A stretch of 64,000 nucleotides of DNA from an uncultured Paraburkholderia sp. (lineage in GTDB: Bacteria > Pseudomonadota > Gammaproteobacteria > Burkholderiales > Burkholderiaceae), in the NCBI GenBank assembly GCA_940746715.1, contig CALNWN010000004.1:124001-188000 (forward strand), in the 5' to 3' direction. The notes under the pieces were generated by a model that was given only the letters and a program-made list of their open reading frames with translations, had not been told where the DNA came from and did no database searches. A program made the position numbers and the translations under genes. Every line of letters begins with the position of its first letter. The stretch's first letter is position 1. Positions 1 through 11,110 of this stretch are shown piece by piece.

Positions 1-1082
1 CCCTGTATGTGGTCACATCCCATCTCAGTGAGCAGGCTGCGCTGCGCTTCGGTTTCGACGCCCTCGGCGACCAGTTCGAGGTCGAGCGTCTGGGCGAGGC
101 CGACCACCGCGCTGACGATCGCTTGGTCGTTTCGGGAGGTTAGCAGATTCTCGACAAAACTCCTGTCGATCTTAAGTTTTGCAAGGGGAAACCGGTGCAG
201 GTAAGCCAGGCTCGAATAGCCGGTGCCGAAATCGTCGACGGCAAAGCGGATGCCCATGGCCGTCAGGTCCTCCAGCAGCACCTTGGCATGCGCCGGGTCG
301 TGCATCAGCAGGCTCTCGGTGATCTCGAACACGAGGCGCCGCGGGTCGATGCCGGTCAAGTTGATCGCCTCGCGCACGGCGGTGTCGTTCGCGTGACGCA
401 CGTCCGGATAAAGCGCAATGCCGATGCTCGCCGACAGATGCACCTGCTGGCCGTTAAATACATACGGCTGCTGGATCGCGGTCAGGAGGCGCCGCGCCAG
501 CGCTTCCGCGGCCGCCGCCGCGTCGGTGCGGTTGGCGGCCGGCTTGACGAGAATCGCGAACTCGTCGCTGGCGACGCGGGCCACCGTCTCGTCCGGGCTC
601 GTCATGTTCAGAATGCGCCGCGCCGTGTCGCGCAGCATTTCGTCGCCGGCGTCGTAGCCGAGCGCGCGGTTCACCCGCTGATAATTGTCGATGTCGAGCA
701 GCAGCGCGTCGGCCCGCTTTTGCGCTTCGAGCAGCGCGGGAATCAGCGCGGACTGGTTGGCGAGATTGGTCAGCCGAGCGAGATGCAGCGCCTGGATGAG
801 GCGCTCCTCGCTCGCGCGCCAGGCCGACACGTCGAAGCCGGCGATCGCGAAGCCTTCCATGCCGTGATGGCTGCTGCGCACCACGCGCAGCTCGACGGTG
901 ATCGGATAGGTCAGCGACTTGATGAGCCCGAGGGTCGCCTTCTCGACATTGCCGGTGGTGGAGGCGCGCGCGAGCAGCGCGTCGAGGCGCGTGGTATCGG
1001 TCTGCGCCACCAGTTCGTGCAGCGTGATTGTCTCGAGATACTCGCGGTGATAGCCGATAAAGCGCAGGCTCGCGTCGGACAC
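1..1082 (-). pseudogene. GGDEF-EAL cyclic-di-GMP protein, C-terminus off the left edge, internal deletion
   Basis: Reading the minus strand from about 1082 gives a PAS-like sensor segment, then a GGDEF domain (DIDNYQRVNRALGYDAGDE, later ASDEF in place of GGDEF), then the second half of an EAL domain (DDFGTGYSSL, KIDRSFV, EGVETEAQ) running off the left edge. GGDEF domains make and EAL domains degrade cyclic di-GMP at the membrane or in the cytosol. The reading frame stays open, but about 100-140 residues that normally join the two domains are missing: SIGIALYPDVRHANDT passes straight into VREAINLTGIDPRRLVFE. The lost part should contain the EAL signature glutamate, so phosphodiesterase activity is unlikely; the GGDEF signature is also degenerate. 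No clear ATG was found; a GTG at 1082 is the chosen start and is uncertain. The family is sure; the internal deletion is inferred from the usual domain length. Confidence 0.75.
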
Positions 1083-1307
1083 GTAGATGATAACGACCCG
1101 CCGCCCGAAATCTTTAGCGGCTGCGCGAGAAAAACATCCGGTAAGGGAAATCAGCGCGCGACAGCCGCCGGAAATGGCCGATTCAGGGTTGGTCCGGCGC
1201 GGATTCGGTTAAAGTGCGGTTGCCCGACGTCCGTTAATACGGCAAACCCCTGTGCGTTGGCGGCGCGCCGCTGCCGCTCAGGCCTTCGAAAGCTGCACCG
1301 ATGATCC

Positions 1308-2643
1308 ATGTCTGAACTTCATTTGGTCCGGGCCTCCGCCCGGCGCATCGAGGTGCGCGACGCGACCGGCGACGATCCCGACGCGGCTACGGCCGCACAG
1401 TTCGTCTATCTCGGCCGGCAACCGATCCTCGATCGCGCGGGCGCGCTCAATGCGTACGAACTGCTGTTCCGGGCCGGCGCCCAGAACTATGCGAAAGTCA
1501 CCAACGACGCGCAGGCGACCGCGCAGGTGGCGGCGCGCGCGCTCGGCGGCATCGGCGTGCCCGCCGTGCTCGGGCGGCATCGCGGCTTCGTGAATATCGA
1601 CCGGGAGCTGCTGTTCGACGACATCGTCCACGTGATGCCGCCGGAGCGGTTTGTGCTCGAAATCCTCGAAACGGTCAGGTTCGACGCGCAACTCGCGCGC
1701 CGGCTCGGCGAGCTGCGGCGCGGCGGTTTCCAGGTCGCGCTCGACGACGTGACGCAGCTCTCCGACGAACTGCTCGCGATGCTGCCGCATGCGGACATTG
1801 TCAAGATCGACTTCTTGCAGACGGCGCGCGCATCTGCCGGAACTCGCCGCCGCCATGCGCGGCCGGGGCAAGACGCTGATCGCCGAAAAAGTCGAGACGC
1901 GCGAAGACTTCGCGCTCGCCCGCGATCTCGGCTTCGACCTGTTCCAGGGCTACTTCTTCGCGCGGCCGCAAGTGCTGGCCGCGCCGCGCAACCGCTCGCC
2001 ACGTCCGGGCCTGTTGCGCCTGCTCGCGCTGCTGTCGCGCGACGCGGGCATCGTCGAGCTGGAAGCCGAGCTGAAGCTGAACCCGAGCGTCGTCGTGCAG
2101 TTGCTGCGCCTCGTCAATTCGAGCGCCTTCGGTCTCGGACGCAATATCGCGTCGCTGCGCGAGGCGATCATTGCGACCGGCACGCGGCAGATCGCGCGCT
2201 GGGCGCAGCTGCTGCTTTACGCGGACAGCGGCGAGCTGCCGTGGCGAGCCGATCCGCTCGTCCAGCTGGCGGGCACGCGCTTGCGCTTCATGGAACTGGC
2301 CGCGGGCTGGCTGCGTCCCGCCGACGACGAATTCGCCGACGCCGCGTTCATGACCGGCATCTTTTCGCTCGTGCATGTGCTGCTCGGCAGCACGCCGAAA
2401 GCGGTGCTCGAGAAGCTCGGCCTCGCGCCGCAGATTCGCGAGGCGATCGTCGAAAAAGGCGGGCCGCTCGGCACCCTCTTGCGTATCGCCCAGGCGGCCG
2501 GCGAGGGAGGCGACGCAGCGTCGATCGCGCGCAGTGCCGATGCGCCGCCGGAATTCGCCGCGCTCACGCCCGAGATACTGGCCGCGCTGAATCTCTCCGC
2601 GGCGGCGTGGTTCGGCGCGCATATCGAGGAAGCGGCGGCCTGA
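1308..2643 (+). pseudogene. EAL-HDOD signalling protein, frameshifted
   Basis: The product is a two-domain protein of the YuxH/CmpX-like type. An N-terminal degenerate EAL domain (LGRQPILDRAGALNAYELLF; ELL replaces EAL) is followed by a C-terminal HDOD domain (LLSRDAGIVELEAELKLNPS, LRLVNSSAFGL, WAQLLLYA). Such proteins usually do not hydrolyse cyclic di-GMP but act in signalling. The first frame runs from the ATG at 1308 to about 1835; the homologous reading continues in another frame from VKIDFLQTAR to HLPELAAAMRGRGKTLIAEK. The break lies in a CG-dinucleotide run at about 1830-1838, and restoring one CG pair rejoins both halves perfectly, so loss of one dinucleotide unit is the simplest cause. 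The gene ends at the TGA at 2641-2643. It stands alone, divergent from the GGDEF-EAL remnant, with about 225 bases between them. Confidence 0.8.
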
Positions 2644-2882
2644 TTGCCCGCCTGTCGATTCGCGACGATGTCGGCATCGGGATGCCTGCCGTCTGCCATC
2701 TGCCGCTTCTCGCACGTATTTTTCGCGTACGTGGTCCAATAGAGCGCAAGGCTGGCCGTTCATGGTTCGGTGCGGCGCGTTAGGCGCTTGCATGCTGCTC
2801 GAACATCGGTCAATGCCGCTGAACGGTACAGCCGTGAATTCCTGCCGGAAACCGGTATGCATCGACGCTCAAAGGATCGCAG
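2644..2882. other. Intergenic region before the peroxiredoxin gene
   Basis: No gene is supported here. The region separates the EAL-HDOD gene from the peroxiredoxin and should hold the peroxiredoxin promoter. A purine-rich ribosome-binding site (AAGGA) lies just before the ATG at 2883. Confidence 0.5.
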
Positions 2883-3443
2883 ATGAAGAGAAAGCTTATG
2901 CCGGCGGTGCTGGCCGCCGCTGTGTCCGTGGCGTGCGCCGCCTATTCGTTGGCCGCGCACGCGACGCTGAAGCCGGGCGACACGGCGCCGCCATTCACCG
3001 CACAGGCGTCGCTGGGCGGTAAGACGTACACCTATTCGCTTGCCGACGAGCCGAAAAAAGGGCCCGTGGTGCTGTACTTCTACCCGGCCGCTTTCACCAA
3101 GGGCTGCACGATCGAGGCGCATGAATTCGCCGAAGCCGTCGACGAATACAAGAAATATGGCGCGACGGTGATCGGCGTGTCGCATGACAACATCGACACG
3201 TTGAAGAAGTTCTCGGTGAGCGAGTGCCGCAGCAAATTCCCGGTGGCGGCGGACGCGCAGTCGAAAGTGATCGGCGCCTACGACGCCGGCATGCCGATGC
3301 ATAGCTCGATGGCCAACCGCGTGTCGTATGTGATCGCGCCGGACGGCAAGATCATCTACGAGTACACGAGCCTTTGGCCGGAGAAGCATGTGGAGAACAC
3401 GCTCAAGGCCGTGAAGGATTGGGCCGCGACGCACAAGCCGTAA
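2883..3443 (+). CDS. Exported AhpC/TSA-type peroxiredoxin
   Basis: An intact 186-residue protein. Residues 1 to about 27 form a signal peptide (MKRKLMPAVLAAAVSVACAA, then an AHA cleavage site), so the enzyme acts in the periplasm. The peroxidatic cysteine is C75 in the PxxxTxxC motif (YPAAFTKGCT), and C115 (SVSECRSKF) is the likely resolving cysteine, as in atypical 2-Cys or BCP-like peroxiredoxins. It reduces hydrogen peroxide and organic hydroperoxides using thiols. The start is supported by AAGGA eight bases upstream. It is one of the few undamaged genes in this half of the window and precedes a small membrane-protein gene by 22 bases on the same strand, possibly as one operon. Confidence 0.92.
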   Translation: MKRKLMPAVLAAAVSVACAAYSLAAHATLKPGDTAPPFTAQASLGGKTYTYSLADEPKKGPVVLYFYPAAFTKGCTIEAHEFAEAVDEYKKYGATVIGVSHDNIDTLKKFSVSECRSKFPVAADAQSKVIGAYDAGMPMHSSMANRVSYVIAPDGKIIYEYTSLWPEKHVENTLKAVKDWAATHKP

Positions 3444-3465
3444 CGCTTCTGGTCGAGAGTTCGCG

Positions 3466-3931
3466 ATGCCGATTCTGGTTGGATTATTCGCGCTGATCGC
3501 GCTCGTGTACGGCGTGGTGCGCGCGTTCGACGCGTTGCAGGCGGCTTTCGGCACGGCGGTGGCCGTCGGGTGTCGCGGTTCTGGCCGCGTTGCTGCTGAT
3601 CGCCGCCGTGGCTCACTGGCTGCGTCGCCGCAAGGAGGTCGCGCCGAATGTTCGCGACGGCAACTGGACGCACCGGCTGGACGGCACGTGGGGCTCGGTA
3701 CGGCTCGCCGCGGGCAAGCGCTTTTGCGAAGTCCGGGTTGGCGCGGAGCAGGGCGCCTATATCTTTGCCGATCTGCTCGCCGCCGAGGTGGCGCGTCACG
3801 AAACGCAATGGCAGCTCGCGCTGAAGGTCAAGGACGCCGCGCGTGGCGTGTGGCTGTTGCCGATGCAGAGCGAGCGGCAGGCAAGGCAATGGCAACGCAT
3901 TTTTCTGCTGGCGATGGAGCAGAAGCTCTAA
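3466..3931 (+). pseudogene. Small membrane-anchored hypothetical protein, frameshifted
   Basis: I do not recognise the family. The first frame starts at the ATG at 3466 (MPILVGLFALIALVYGVVRA) and gives one hydrophobic segment. The second half, read in another frame, gives a second hydrophobic segment (VAVLAALLLIAAVAHWLRRR) and then a soluble domain of about 100 residues ending in QRIFLLAMEQKL. Removing one G from the GGG at about 3568-3570 joins the two frames into one protein of roughly 155 residues with two N-terminal membrane segments. It follows the peroxiredoxin gene closely and converges with the efflux operon. Confidence 0.6.
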
Positions 3932-4076
3932 GGTCGATTGCGCGGGCGGCATGAAGTCGAGCGGGCGAGCTTTGCCGATCGGCTTGCTTCAAAGCCCGCC
4001 GCGCCCTGGCGCTTGCATCACATTACGTCAGATCGCGCGGCATGCGTCCCGTTGTGCCCTATCGCGTCCCACGGCA

Positions 4077-5589
4077 TCAGGCCGACGGCGCGATACCGCG
4101 CCTGCGCGCCTTGCGCGACTCCCAGCGCACGCGCATCCGGTCCATGTACAGATAGACGACCGGCGTGGTGTAGAGCGTCAGCATCTGGCTCATGATCAAC
4201 CCGCCGACAATCGCAATGCCGAGCGGCGCGCGCAACTCCGCGCCTTCGCCGCGTCCGAACGCGAGCGGCAGCGCGCCGAGCATCGCGGCGAAGGTGGTCA
4301 TCATGATCGGGCGGAAACGCAGGAGGCACGCCTCGTGGATCGCGTCGCGCGACGAGCGGCCGTGGCGCGACGCCTCGATCGCGAAATCCACCATCATGAT
4401 CGCGTTCTTCTTCACGATGCCGATGAGCAGAATCACGCCGATCAACGCGATGATGCTGAACTCCGTCTGAAACAGGAGCAGCGCGAGCAGCGCGCCCACG
4501 CCCGCCGACGGCAGCGTCGACAGAATCGTGAGCGGGTGGATATAGCTCTCATACAGAATGCCGAGCACGATATAGACGGCGGCAAGCGCGGCCAGAATCA
4601 GGATCGGCTGATCCGACATGGACTGCTGGAACGCCTGCGCGGTGCCCTGGAAGCTGCCGTGGATGGTTGCCGGCATGCCGATCTCGGCCATGGTCTGGTA
4701 GATCGCCTGCGTTGCGGTGGACAGCGACACGCTCGGCGGCAGGTTGAACGAGATTGTCGAAGCGACGAACTGGCTCTGGTGATTCACCGAAAGCAGCGTA
4801 TTGCCGGGGCCGAAGCTCGCGATGGCGGAGAGCGGCACCATGGTTTCCTTCGACGTCGACACGGCCGCGCCCGACGACGCGCTCGACTTGCCGCTCGACG
4901 CAATCGAATTGATCGCCTGGTTGCGCGCCGAATCGGCGGCAATCGCGGCGGCGCTCGACGCTGTCGTACCTCCCGTGCCGCCCGACGACGCGCTGGCGGA
5001 CGATTTCGTCGTCGACGTGGTTGCCGTAACCGTGCCCGCGGGTGCATTGGTGGTCTGCGCGCCGCTTGCGCTGCCGCCCGACGTGCTGATGTACACCTGC
5101 TTGAGCATGTCCGGGCTTTGCCAGTACTTCGGCGCGACTTCCATCACGACGTGATACTGGTTGAGCGGGTTGTAGATCGTCGACACCTGACGCTGGCCGA
5201 ACGCGTCGTACAGCGTGTTGTCGATTTGCGCCGGCTTGATGCCGAGCCGCGCCGCGCTCGCGCGGTCGATCGTCACCATGGCTTCCAGCCCGCCTTGCTG
5301 CTGGTCGGAATTCACGTCAGCGAGTTCCTTGCGGGCCTGCAGCGCCTCCGTGAGCTTCGGCACCCACTGGTACAGGTCTGGTGTCGAATCGGCGAGCAGC
5401 GTGAACTGATATTGCGCGTTCGACTGCCGCCCGCCCACGCGTATGTCCTGCACCGCCTGCAGGAACGTGCGCGCGCCCGCGACGTCGGCAAGCGGCGCGC
5501 GCAGTTGCTGGATCACCTGATCGGCGGAAATCTTGCGCTCGCTCTTCGGTTTCAGCGAGACGAACATGAAACCCGAATTGGTCTGCCGG
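4077..5589 (-). pseudogene. mdtC: MdtC-type RND efflux permease, N-terminal half deleted
   Basis: This open frame of about 500 residues matches only the second half of the inner-membrane RND pump subunit MdtC (full length about 1,030). Visible landmarks are [47 protein letters not shown], the membrane segments [20 protein letters not shown] and [17 protein letters not shown], and [20 protein letters not shown] near the end. The part before about residue 575 is absent: upstream sequence passes directly into the tail of the mdtB homologue, so a deletion of about 1.7 kb is inferred. An unusual Ser/Ala/Thr/Gly-rich insert of about 80 residues lies around 4840-5090. Without its N-terminal transmembrane block the pump cannot form. 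It is the last gene of the mdtABC-type operon. Confidence 0.85.
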
Positions 5590-8500
5590 CCGCCGGGCCG
5601 CCGCGGTTAAAGCGTTCGCGCGCACGGCGTGCCAGCGAGTCGAACGCGAGGTAGATCACCGGCGTGGTGAAGAGCGTCAGCAACTGGCTCACGATCAGAC
5701 CGCCCGCAATCGCGATACCGAGCGGCCGGCGCAGCTCCGAGCCGGCGGCGCCGGTGCCGAGCATGAGCGGCAGTGCGCCGAGCAGCGCCGCGAGTGTCGT
5801 CATCAGAATGGGCCGGAAGCGCAGCAGACATGCCTGATAAATGGCATCGCACGGCGCCTTGCCTTCCTCGCGCTCGGCGTAGAGCGCGAAGTCGATCATC
5901 ATGATCGCGTTTTTCTTCACGATGCCGATCAGCAGCACGATGCCGATGATGTCGAGATCGTGGCCGGTAATCAGCAGCGCGAGCAATGCGCCGACACCCG
6001 CCGACGGCAGCGTGGACAGAATCGTGATCGGGTGAATGAAGCTCTCGTACAGCACGCCGAGCACGATATACATGGTGACGATGGCCGCGAGAATCAGGAA
6101 CAGTTCGTTCGAGAGCGACGCCTGGAAGGCGAGCGCCGCGCCCTGATAATGCGTCTGGAACGACGCCGGCAAGCCGATGTCCTTCTCCGCCTGCTCGATG
6201 GCCTTCACGGCCGCGCCGAGCGACGAACCGGGCGCGAGGTTGAACGACACCGTGGTCGCGGGGAACTGGCTCAGGTGCGTGACGAGGAGCGGCGCCGGCT
6301 TTTCGATGAACCGCGCAATGGCCGAAAGCGGCACCTGCCCGCCGGACGACGTGGAAGAGGGCAGATAGATGGAATTCAGCGACTCGGTGTAATGCTGCAT
6401 GGAGGGCTGCGCTTCCAGAATCACGCGGTACTGGTTCGACTGCGTGAAGATGGTCGAGACGATGCGCTGGCCGAACGCGTCGTAAAGCGCGCTGTCCACG
6501 GTGGCGGGCGTAATGCCGTACCGCGACGCCGTGGCGCGGTCGATCTCCACATAGACCGACTGGCCATTGTCCTGCAGGTCGGTCGCGACGTCGGCGAGTT
6601 CGGGCGACTGTTTCAGCCGCTCGACGAGCTTCGGCACCCACGTCGTGAATTCGCCGATGTTCGGATCTGTCAGCATGAACTGATACTGCGTGGGGCTGAC
6701 TGTCTAATCGATGGTCAGATCCTGCACCGGCTGCATGTACAGCGACGCGCCGGCGATATGCGCGACGTCCTGCTGCAACTTGCGGATCACTTCGCTCGCG
6801 GTGTTGCTGCGGTCGTCGCGCGGCTTCAGGTTGATGAGCATGCGGCCGCTGTTCAGCGTGATATTGCTGCCGTCCACGCCGATAAAGGACGTGAGGCTTT
6901 CCACGTCCGGGTTCTTCAGAATCTGCGCGGCGAGCTCCTGCTGACGCTCGGCCATCGACGCATACGAGACCGACTGCGGCGCCTGCGTGATCGCCTGGAT
7001 CACGCCCGTGTCCTGCACCGGGAAGAAACCCTTCGGAATGAACACATACAGCAGCGCCGTCAGCGCAAGCGTCAGCAGCGCGACGACGAGCGTGGAGCGC
7101 TGGCGATCGAGCACCCACGTGAGCGCGACGGCGTAACGGGCGATCACCCAGTCGATCGCGCGGTGTGCGCGCCTCGAAGCGGTGGCTCTCGTGCGGCGGC
7201 GTGTGGCGCAGGAGCTTCGCGCACATCATGGGCACGAGCGTGAGCGACACGACCGCCGAGATCACGATGGTGACGGCCAGCGTGATTGCGAACTCGTGGA
7301 ACAGGCGGCCCACCACGTCGCCCATGAAGAGGAGCGGAATCAGCACGGCGATCAGCGAGACGGTCAGCGAAATGATCGTGAAGCCGATCTGCTTCGAGCC
7401 CTTTAGCGCGGCTTCGAGCGGCGATTCGCCTTCTTCCACGTAGCGCGCGATGTTTTCGATCATCACGATCGCGTCGTCGACGACGAACCCGGTCGCGATG
7501 GTCAGCGCCATCAGCGAGAGGTTGTCGAGCGAAAAGCCGCACAGGTACATCACGGCGAGCGTGCCGATGAGCGACAGCGGCACCGAGAGACTCGGAATGA
7601 TGGTCGCGTAGACGTTGGCGAGAAAGAGGTACATGACCAGCACGACGAGCACGACCGACATCGCCAGCTCGAACTGCACGTCGCGCACCGAGGCGCGGAT
7701 CGTAGTGGTGCGGTCGGTGACGACCTGCACGTCGAGCGCGGCGGGCAGCGCCTGCTGCAACTGCGGCAGCAGCTTCTTGATGTTGTCCACCACCTGGATG
7801 TTGTCCACCACCTGGATCACGTTCGCGCCCGGCTGACGCTGCACGTTCAGGATGATGGCCGGCGTGCCGTTCACCCACGCGCCGAGCTTGGTGTTCTCGG
7901 CGCCTTGCACGATGGTCGCGACGTCGGTCAGCATCACCGGGCGGCCGCCCTTGTAGGCTACCACCGCGCTCCTGTAGGCGTTCGCGTCCGTCAACTGGTC
8001 GTTCGCGTTGATCGTGTAGTTGCGCATCGGGCCGTCGAAGTTGCCCTTCGGCGTATTGACGTTCAGGTTGGAGATGGTGGTGCGCAGGTCGTCGAGATTC
8101 AGGCCATAGGCGGCGAGCGTACGCGGGTTCGCCTGAATCCGCACGGCCGGCCGCTGGCCGCCCGACAGGCTGACAAGACCGACACCGGCGACCTGCGAGA
8201 TTTTCTGCGCGAGACGCGTGTCGGCCAGATCCTGGACTTGCGTGAGCGGCAGCGTTTTCGACGTGATCGCGAGCGTGATGATCGGCGCGTCGGCGGGATT
8301 GACCTTGGCATAGATCGGCGGCGCGGGAAGGTCGGACGGCAGCAGGTTGCCCGCCGCGTTGATCGCGGCCTGGACTTCCTGCTCGGCGATGTCGAGCGGC
8401 AGATCGAGGCTGAACTGCAGCGTAATGATCGACGAACCCGCCGAGCTTTGCAACGGCATCTGATTGAGCGACGGCATCTGGCCGAACTGCCGCTCGAGCG

Positions 8501-8696
8501 GCGCGGTGACCGACGACGTCATCACGTCCGGGCTCGCGCCCGGGTAGAACGTCTGCACCTGGATGGTCGGGTAGTCGACTTCGAGCAGCGCGGAGAGCGG
8601 CAGAAAGCGCAGTGCGACGAGGCCGACGAGCATGATCGCCGCCATAAGCAGCGCGGTGCCGACGGGACGCAGAATAAAGGCGCAGGATGGATTCAT
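5590..8696 (-). pseudogene. mdtB: MdtB-type RND efflux permease with frameshift, stop and duplication
   Basis: This is the RND inner-membrane permease that pairs with MdtC and exports drugs using the proton gradient. It starts at the ATG at 8696 ([20 protein letters not shown]) and keeps family motifs such as [20 protein letters not shown] and the transmembrane motif [18 protein letters not shown]. Three lesions are visible. An 18-bp tandem duplication (7780-7815) repeats IQVVDN in frame. A frameshift near 7165-7175 in a GC-rich run breaks HRFEARTA from [20 protein letters not shown] stop at 6704-6706 interrupts LTID from TVSPTQYQF. The tail reads on to about 5590, where a deletion joins it to the mdtC remnant. 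The gene follows mdtA immediately. It cannot be translated as a whole. Confidence 0.87.
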
Positions 8697-8714
8697 GCGG
8701 TAAGTGCCGTGCCT

Positions 8715-10185
8715 TTATTGCGAAGCTTGCGCCGCGTGCTTGCCGTGGTGGGCGCGCGCCCGATGCGCCTGATGGGCCCGATGCGCCCGCTGCGGCATAC
8801 GCTGCCGCGTCGCTTGCGCCTGAAGCAGCGCCGGCGTCCCGGACGCCGGAAGCGCCCCGCGGCTTGTCGGCCGGAATGGTGATCTTCGCGCCTTCCTTCA
8901 GGCGGTCCGAACCGTCGATCACGACGCGCTCGCCGACTTGCAGGCCCGACTTGATGCTGGTGCGTTCGCCGTCGACGGGACCGACCTTCACGGGCCGCAC
9001 GGTCACCGTATTGTCCGGCTTCACGACGTACACGAACTGGCCCATGGAGCCGTTGAGCACGGCGGAGGTCGGCACGATCACCGCGTCCTTGATGGTATTG
9101 ACGAGAAGGCGTGTGTTGACGAACTGATTCGGGAACAGCAGGTTCTTGCTGTTCTGGAATATCGCGCGCAGCTTGACGGTGCCGGTGGTGGTGTCGATCT
9201 GGTTGTCGAGCGTCTCCAGCGTGCCGCCCTCGAGCGACCTGGTATTGCTGCGGTCGTAGGCGGTCACGGAAAGCTTCGCGCCGGTTTGCGTCTGTTCGAG
9301 AATCTGCTGCAGGTTGTCTTCCGACGTGGTGAAGATCACGCTGATCGGCTGCAACTGCGTAATCACGACGATGCCGTTGGTGAGGCTCGGCGTCACGTAG
9401 TTGCCGGGATCGACTTGGCGCAGGCCGACGCGCCCCGACACCGGCGCGGTGATGCGCGCGTACACGAGGTCGAGCCTGTAAGTGTCGACGTTGGCCTTGT
9501 CGGCCTTCACGGTGCCTTCATACTGACGCACGAGCGACGCCTGCATATCGACCTGCTGGCTCGCAATCGAATCTTGCGACAGCAGCGTCTGATAGCGCTT
9601 CAGGTCGAGGCGCGCGGTCTGCAGCAGCGCTTCGTCGCGCGCGAGCGTGCCTTGCGCATTGTCAAGCGAGATCTGGTAGGGGCGCGGGTCGATCTGGGCG
9701 AGCACGTCGCCCTTCCTGACCATCTGGCCTTCCTTGAAATACACGTCCTGCAAGGTGCCGCTCAACTGCGGCAGGACGGTCACGTTGGCGAGCGGCGTGA
9801 CGGTACCGAGCGCGGTCAGCACGACCGGCATCTCGCCTTGCGCGGCGGTGGCCACATGCACCGGCTGCGGCATGTTGGCCATGGCGCCGGGGCCGCCGCG
9901 GCCCGGCCGGCCGCTGTGTGCGCCGCTTGCGCCCGGTGCGCTGCCGCCCGGTGAGCCCCACGGATGCCAGCGCCACAGGACGAAGCCGAGGATCAGCAGC
10001 GCGAGGACAATGAGCGCGACATTGCGGCCGCGGTGGCTCCTGAGTGCACCGGGCGGCGAGTCGTGCCGCTCCGGCCGATGCGGGCCCGAGGGTCGCGACG
10101 GACGGTCTGGCGCGTCTTCGAGCGACCTGGGAGGAGCCGGATCGGCGTGGCGTGAAGTTTCCGAATGCTGTTGTTGTTCGTCCAT
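8715..10185 (-). pseudogene. mdtA: MdtA-type membrane fusion protein, C-terminal frameshift
   Basis: This is the periplasmic adaptor of an RND tripartite efflux pump. From the ATG at 10185 it shows a charged N-terminal tail, one membrane anchor (NVALIVLALLILGFVLWRW), a Gly/Pro linker and a typical HlyD fold (VTPLANVTVLPQLSGTLQDV, KEGQMVRKGDVLAQIDPRPY, PVSGRVGLRQVDPGNYVTPS). All but the last 20 or so residues are intact. In the Ala/Ser/Gly-rich tail, about 8755-8765, a GCGCGC run is out of register. The frame that should end HHGKHAAQASQ with a stop at 8717-8715 is left, and translation would run on through mdtB DNA to 7144, adding over 500 wrong residues. It is the first gene of mdtABC. Confidence 0.85.
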
Positions 10186-10276
10186 CGGTTCGGTCAGTGA
10201 CTGGCTTGGAAATGAGGCGTATGCGCGATTGTGCCGCATCGACGCAAGGCGCTTGCCCGGGCGGACGCCGCGCCTT

Positions 10277-11110
10277 TCAGTTGTCGAGGCGGCGCGCCGG
10301 TGTGCCGCCGATTTCGAGCACGATGCGCGCGACGCAGTCGAGCAGATCGGGCCCCGCGCGGCTGATGAGCCAGTCGCGCGGGACTGGTCGGCCGAGCCGC
10401 CGCAATTGACGGCGTAGCGTTCGCCGGACGGGCCGGTGAAGCCGAGCGCGATTGCGTTCAGGCCGTCGTACCACTCGCCGGTGGCGATGGCGAAACCGCG
10501 CTCGATGGTTTCCTGCAGCGCCGCTTCCAGCCGGCCGCCGACGTGGCCCCAGTCGTCGCCCTCGGCGGCCTGAAGGCCGGTCAAGAGCTTTGCGCGATCC
10601 GCTTCGTCGAGCGCGGCCAGATAGGCGCGGCCGATTGCGGTGCGGCAGAGGCTCATGCGCGCGCCGACTTCGAGACGCGACACCAGCACGGCCGAGCGCG
10701 GCCGGATCACGTAGATTACAACCATGTCGAGGCGGTCGCGCACCGCGAGATGCACCGAGAGCCGCGTACGCTCGGCGAGCTCGATCAGGAACGGCCGGGC
10801 GCGCGCGGATGTCGAAGTTGCGCAAGAAGCCGTTGCTGAGTTCCAGCACCGACGACGTCAGCACGAAGCGTTCGCTGTCGGGCAGCCGGAACAGAAAGCC
10901 GGTGCCGACGAGCGTCGCGGTGATTCGCGATACCGTGGGTTTCGGAATGCCCGTGATTTCGGTGAGTTCGCGGTTGCTGAGCGGCGCGTCCGCCGCGGCA
11001 ATGGAGCGGAGCACCGTCAGGCCACGTGCCAGCGCGGTGACCTCGTCGCCGGAGCCGTCTTTCTCTTTGACGGGGTCGGCGGCGGTGCGGATTCGCGTTC
11101 GTGGGTTCAT
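10277..11110 (-). pseudogene. IclR-family transcriptional regulator, two frameshifts
   Basis: The N-terminus (ATG at 11110) carries the IclR helix-turn-helix (ALARGLTVLRSIAAADAPLS, IPKPTVSRITATLV), and the middle and end read as the IclR ligand domain (LSVHLAVRDRLDMVVIYVIR, GRAYLAALDEADRAKLL, NAIALGFTGPSGERYAVNCG, ending in GGTPARRLDN). The middle lies in a second frame between about 10800 and 10400. Two shifts, one in a (GC)n run near 10795-10805 and one near 10390-10400, therefore enclose about 130 scrambled residues. IclR proteins bind DNA as dimers and usually control catabolic or efflux genes next to them. Here the gene is 91 bases upstream of mdtA on the same strand. Confidence 0.8.

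Noticed and set aside
195..1304. Long plus-strand frame over the GGDEF-EAL gene
   Set aside because: Arg/Ala/Gly-rich shadow of the minus-strand gene; no domain and no ribosome-binding site.
3843..5654. 603-codon plus-strand frame over mdtC
   Set aside because: Shadow of the efflux permease read backwards; composition is typical of antisense high-GC frames.
7144..10755. A single 1,203-codon minus-strand gene
   Set aside because: It joins part of the IclR gene, all of mdtA and out-of-frame mdtB; only the 10185-8715 part is a real protein.
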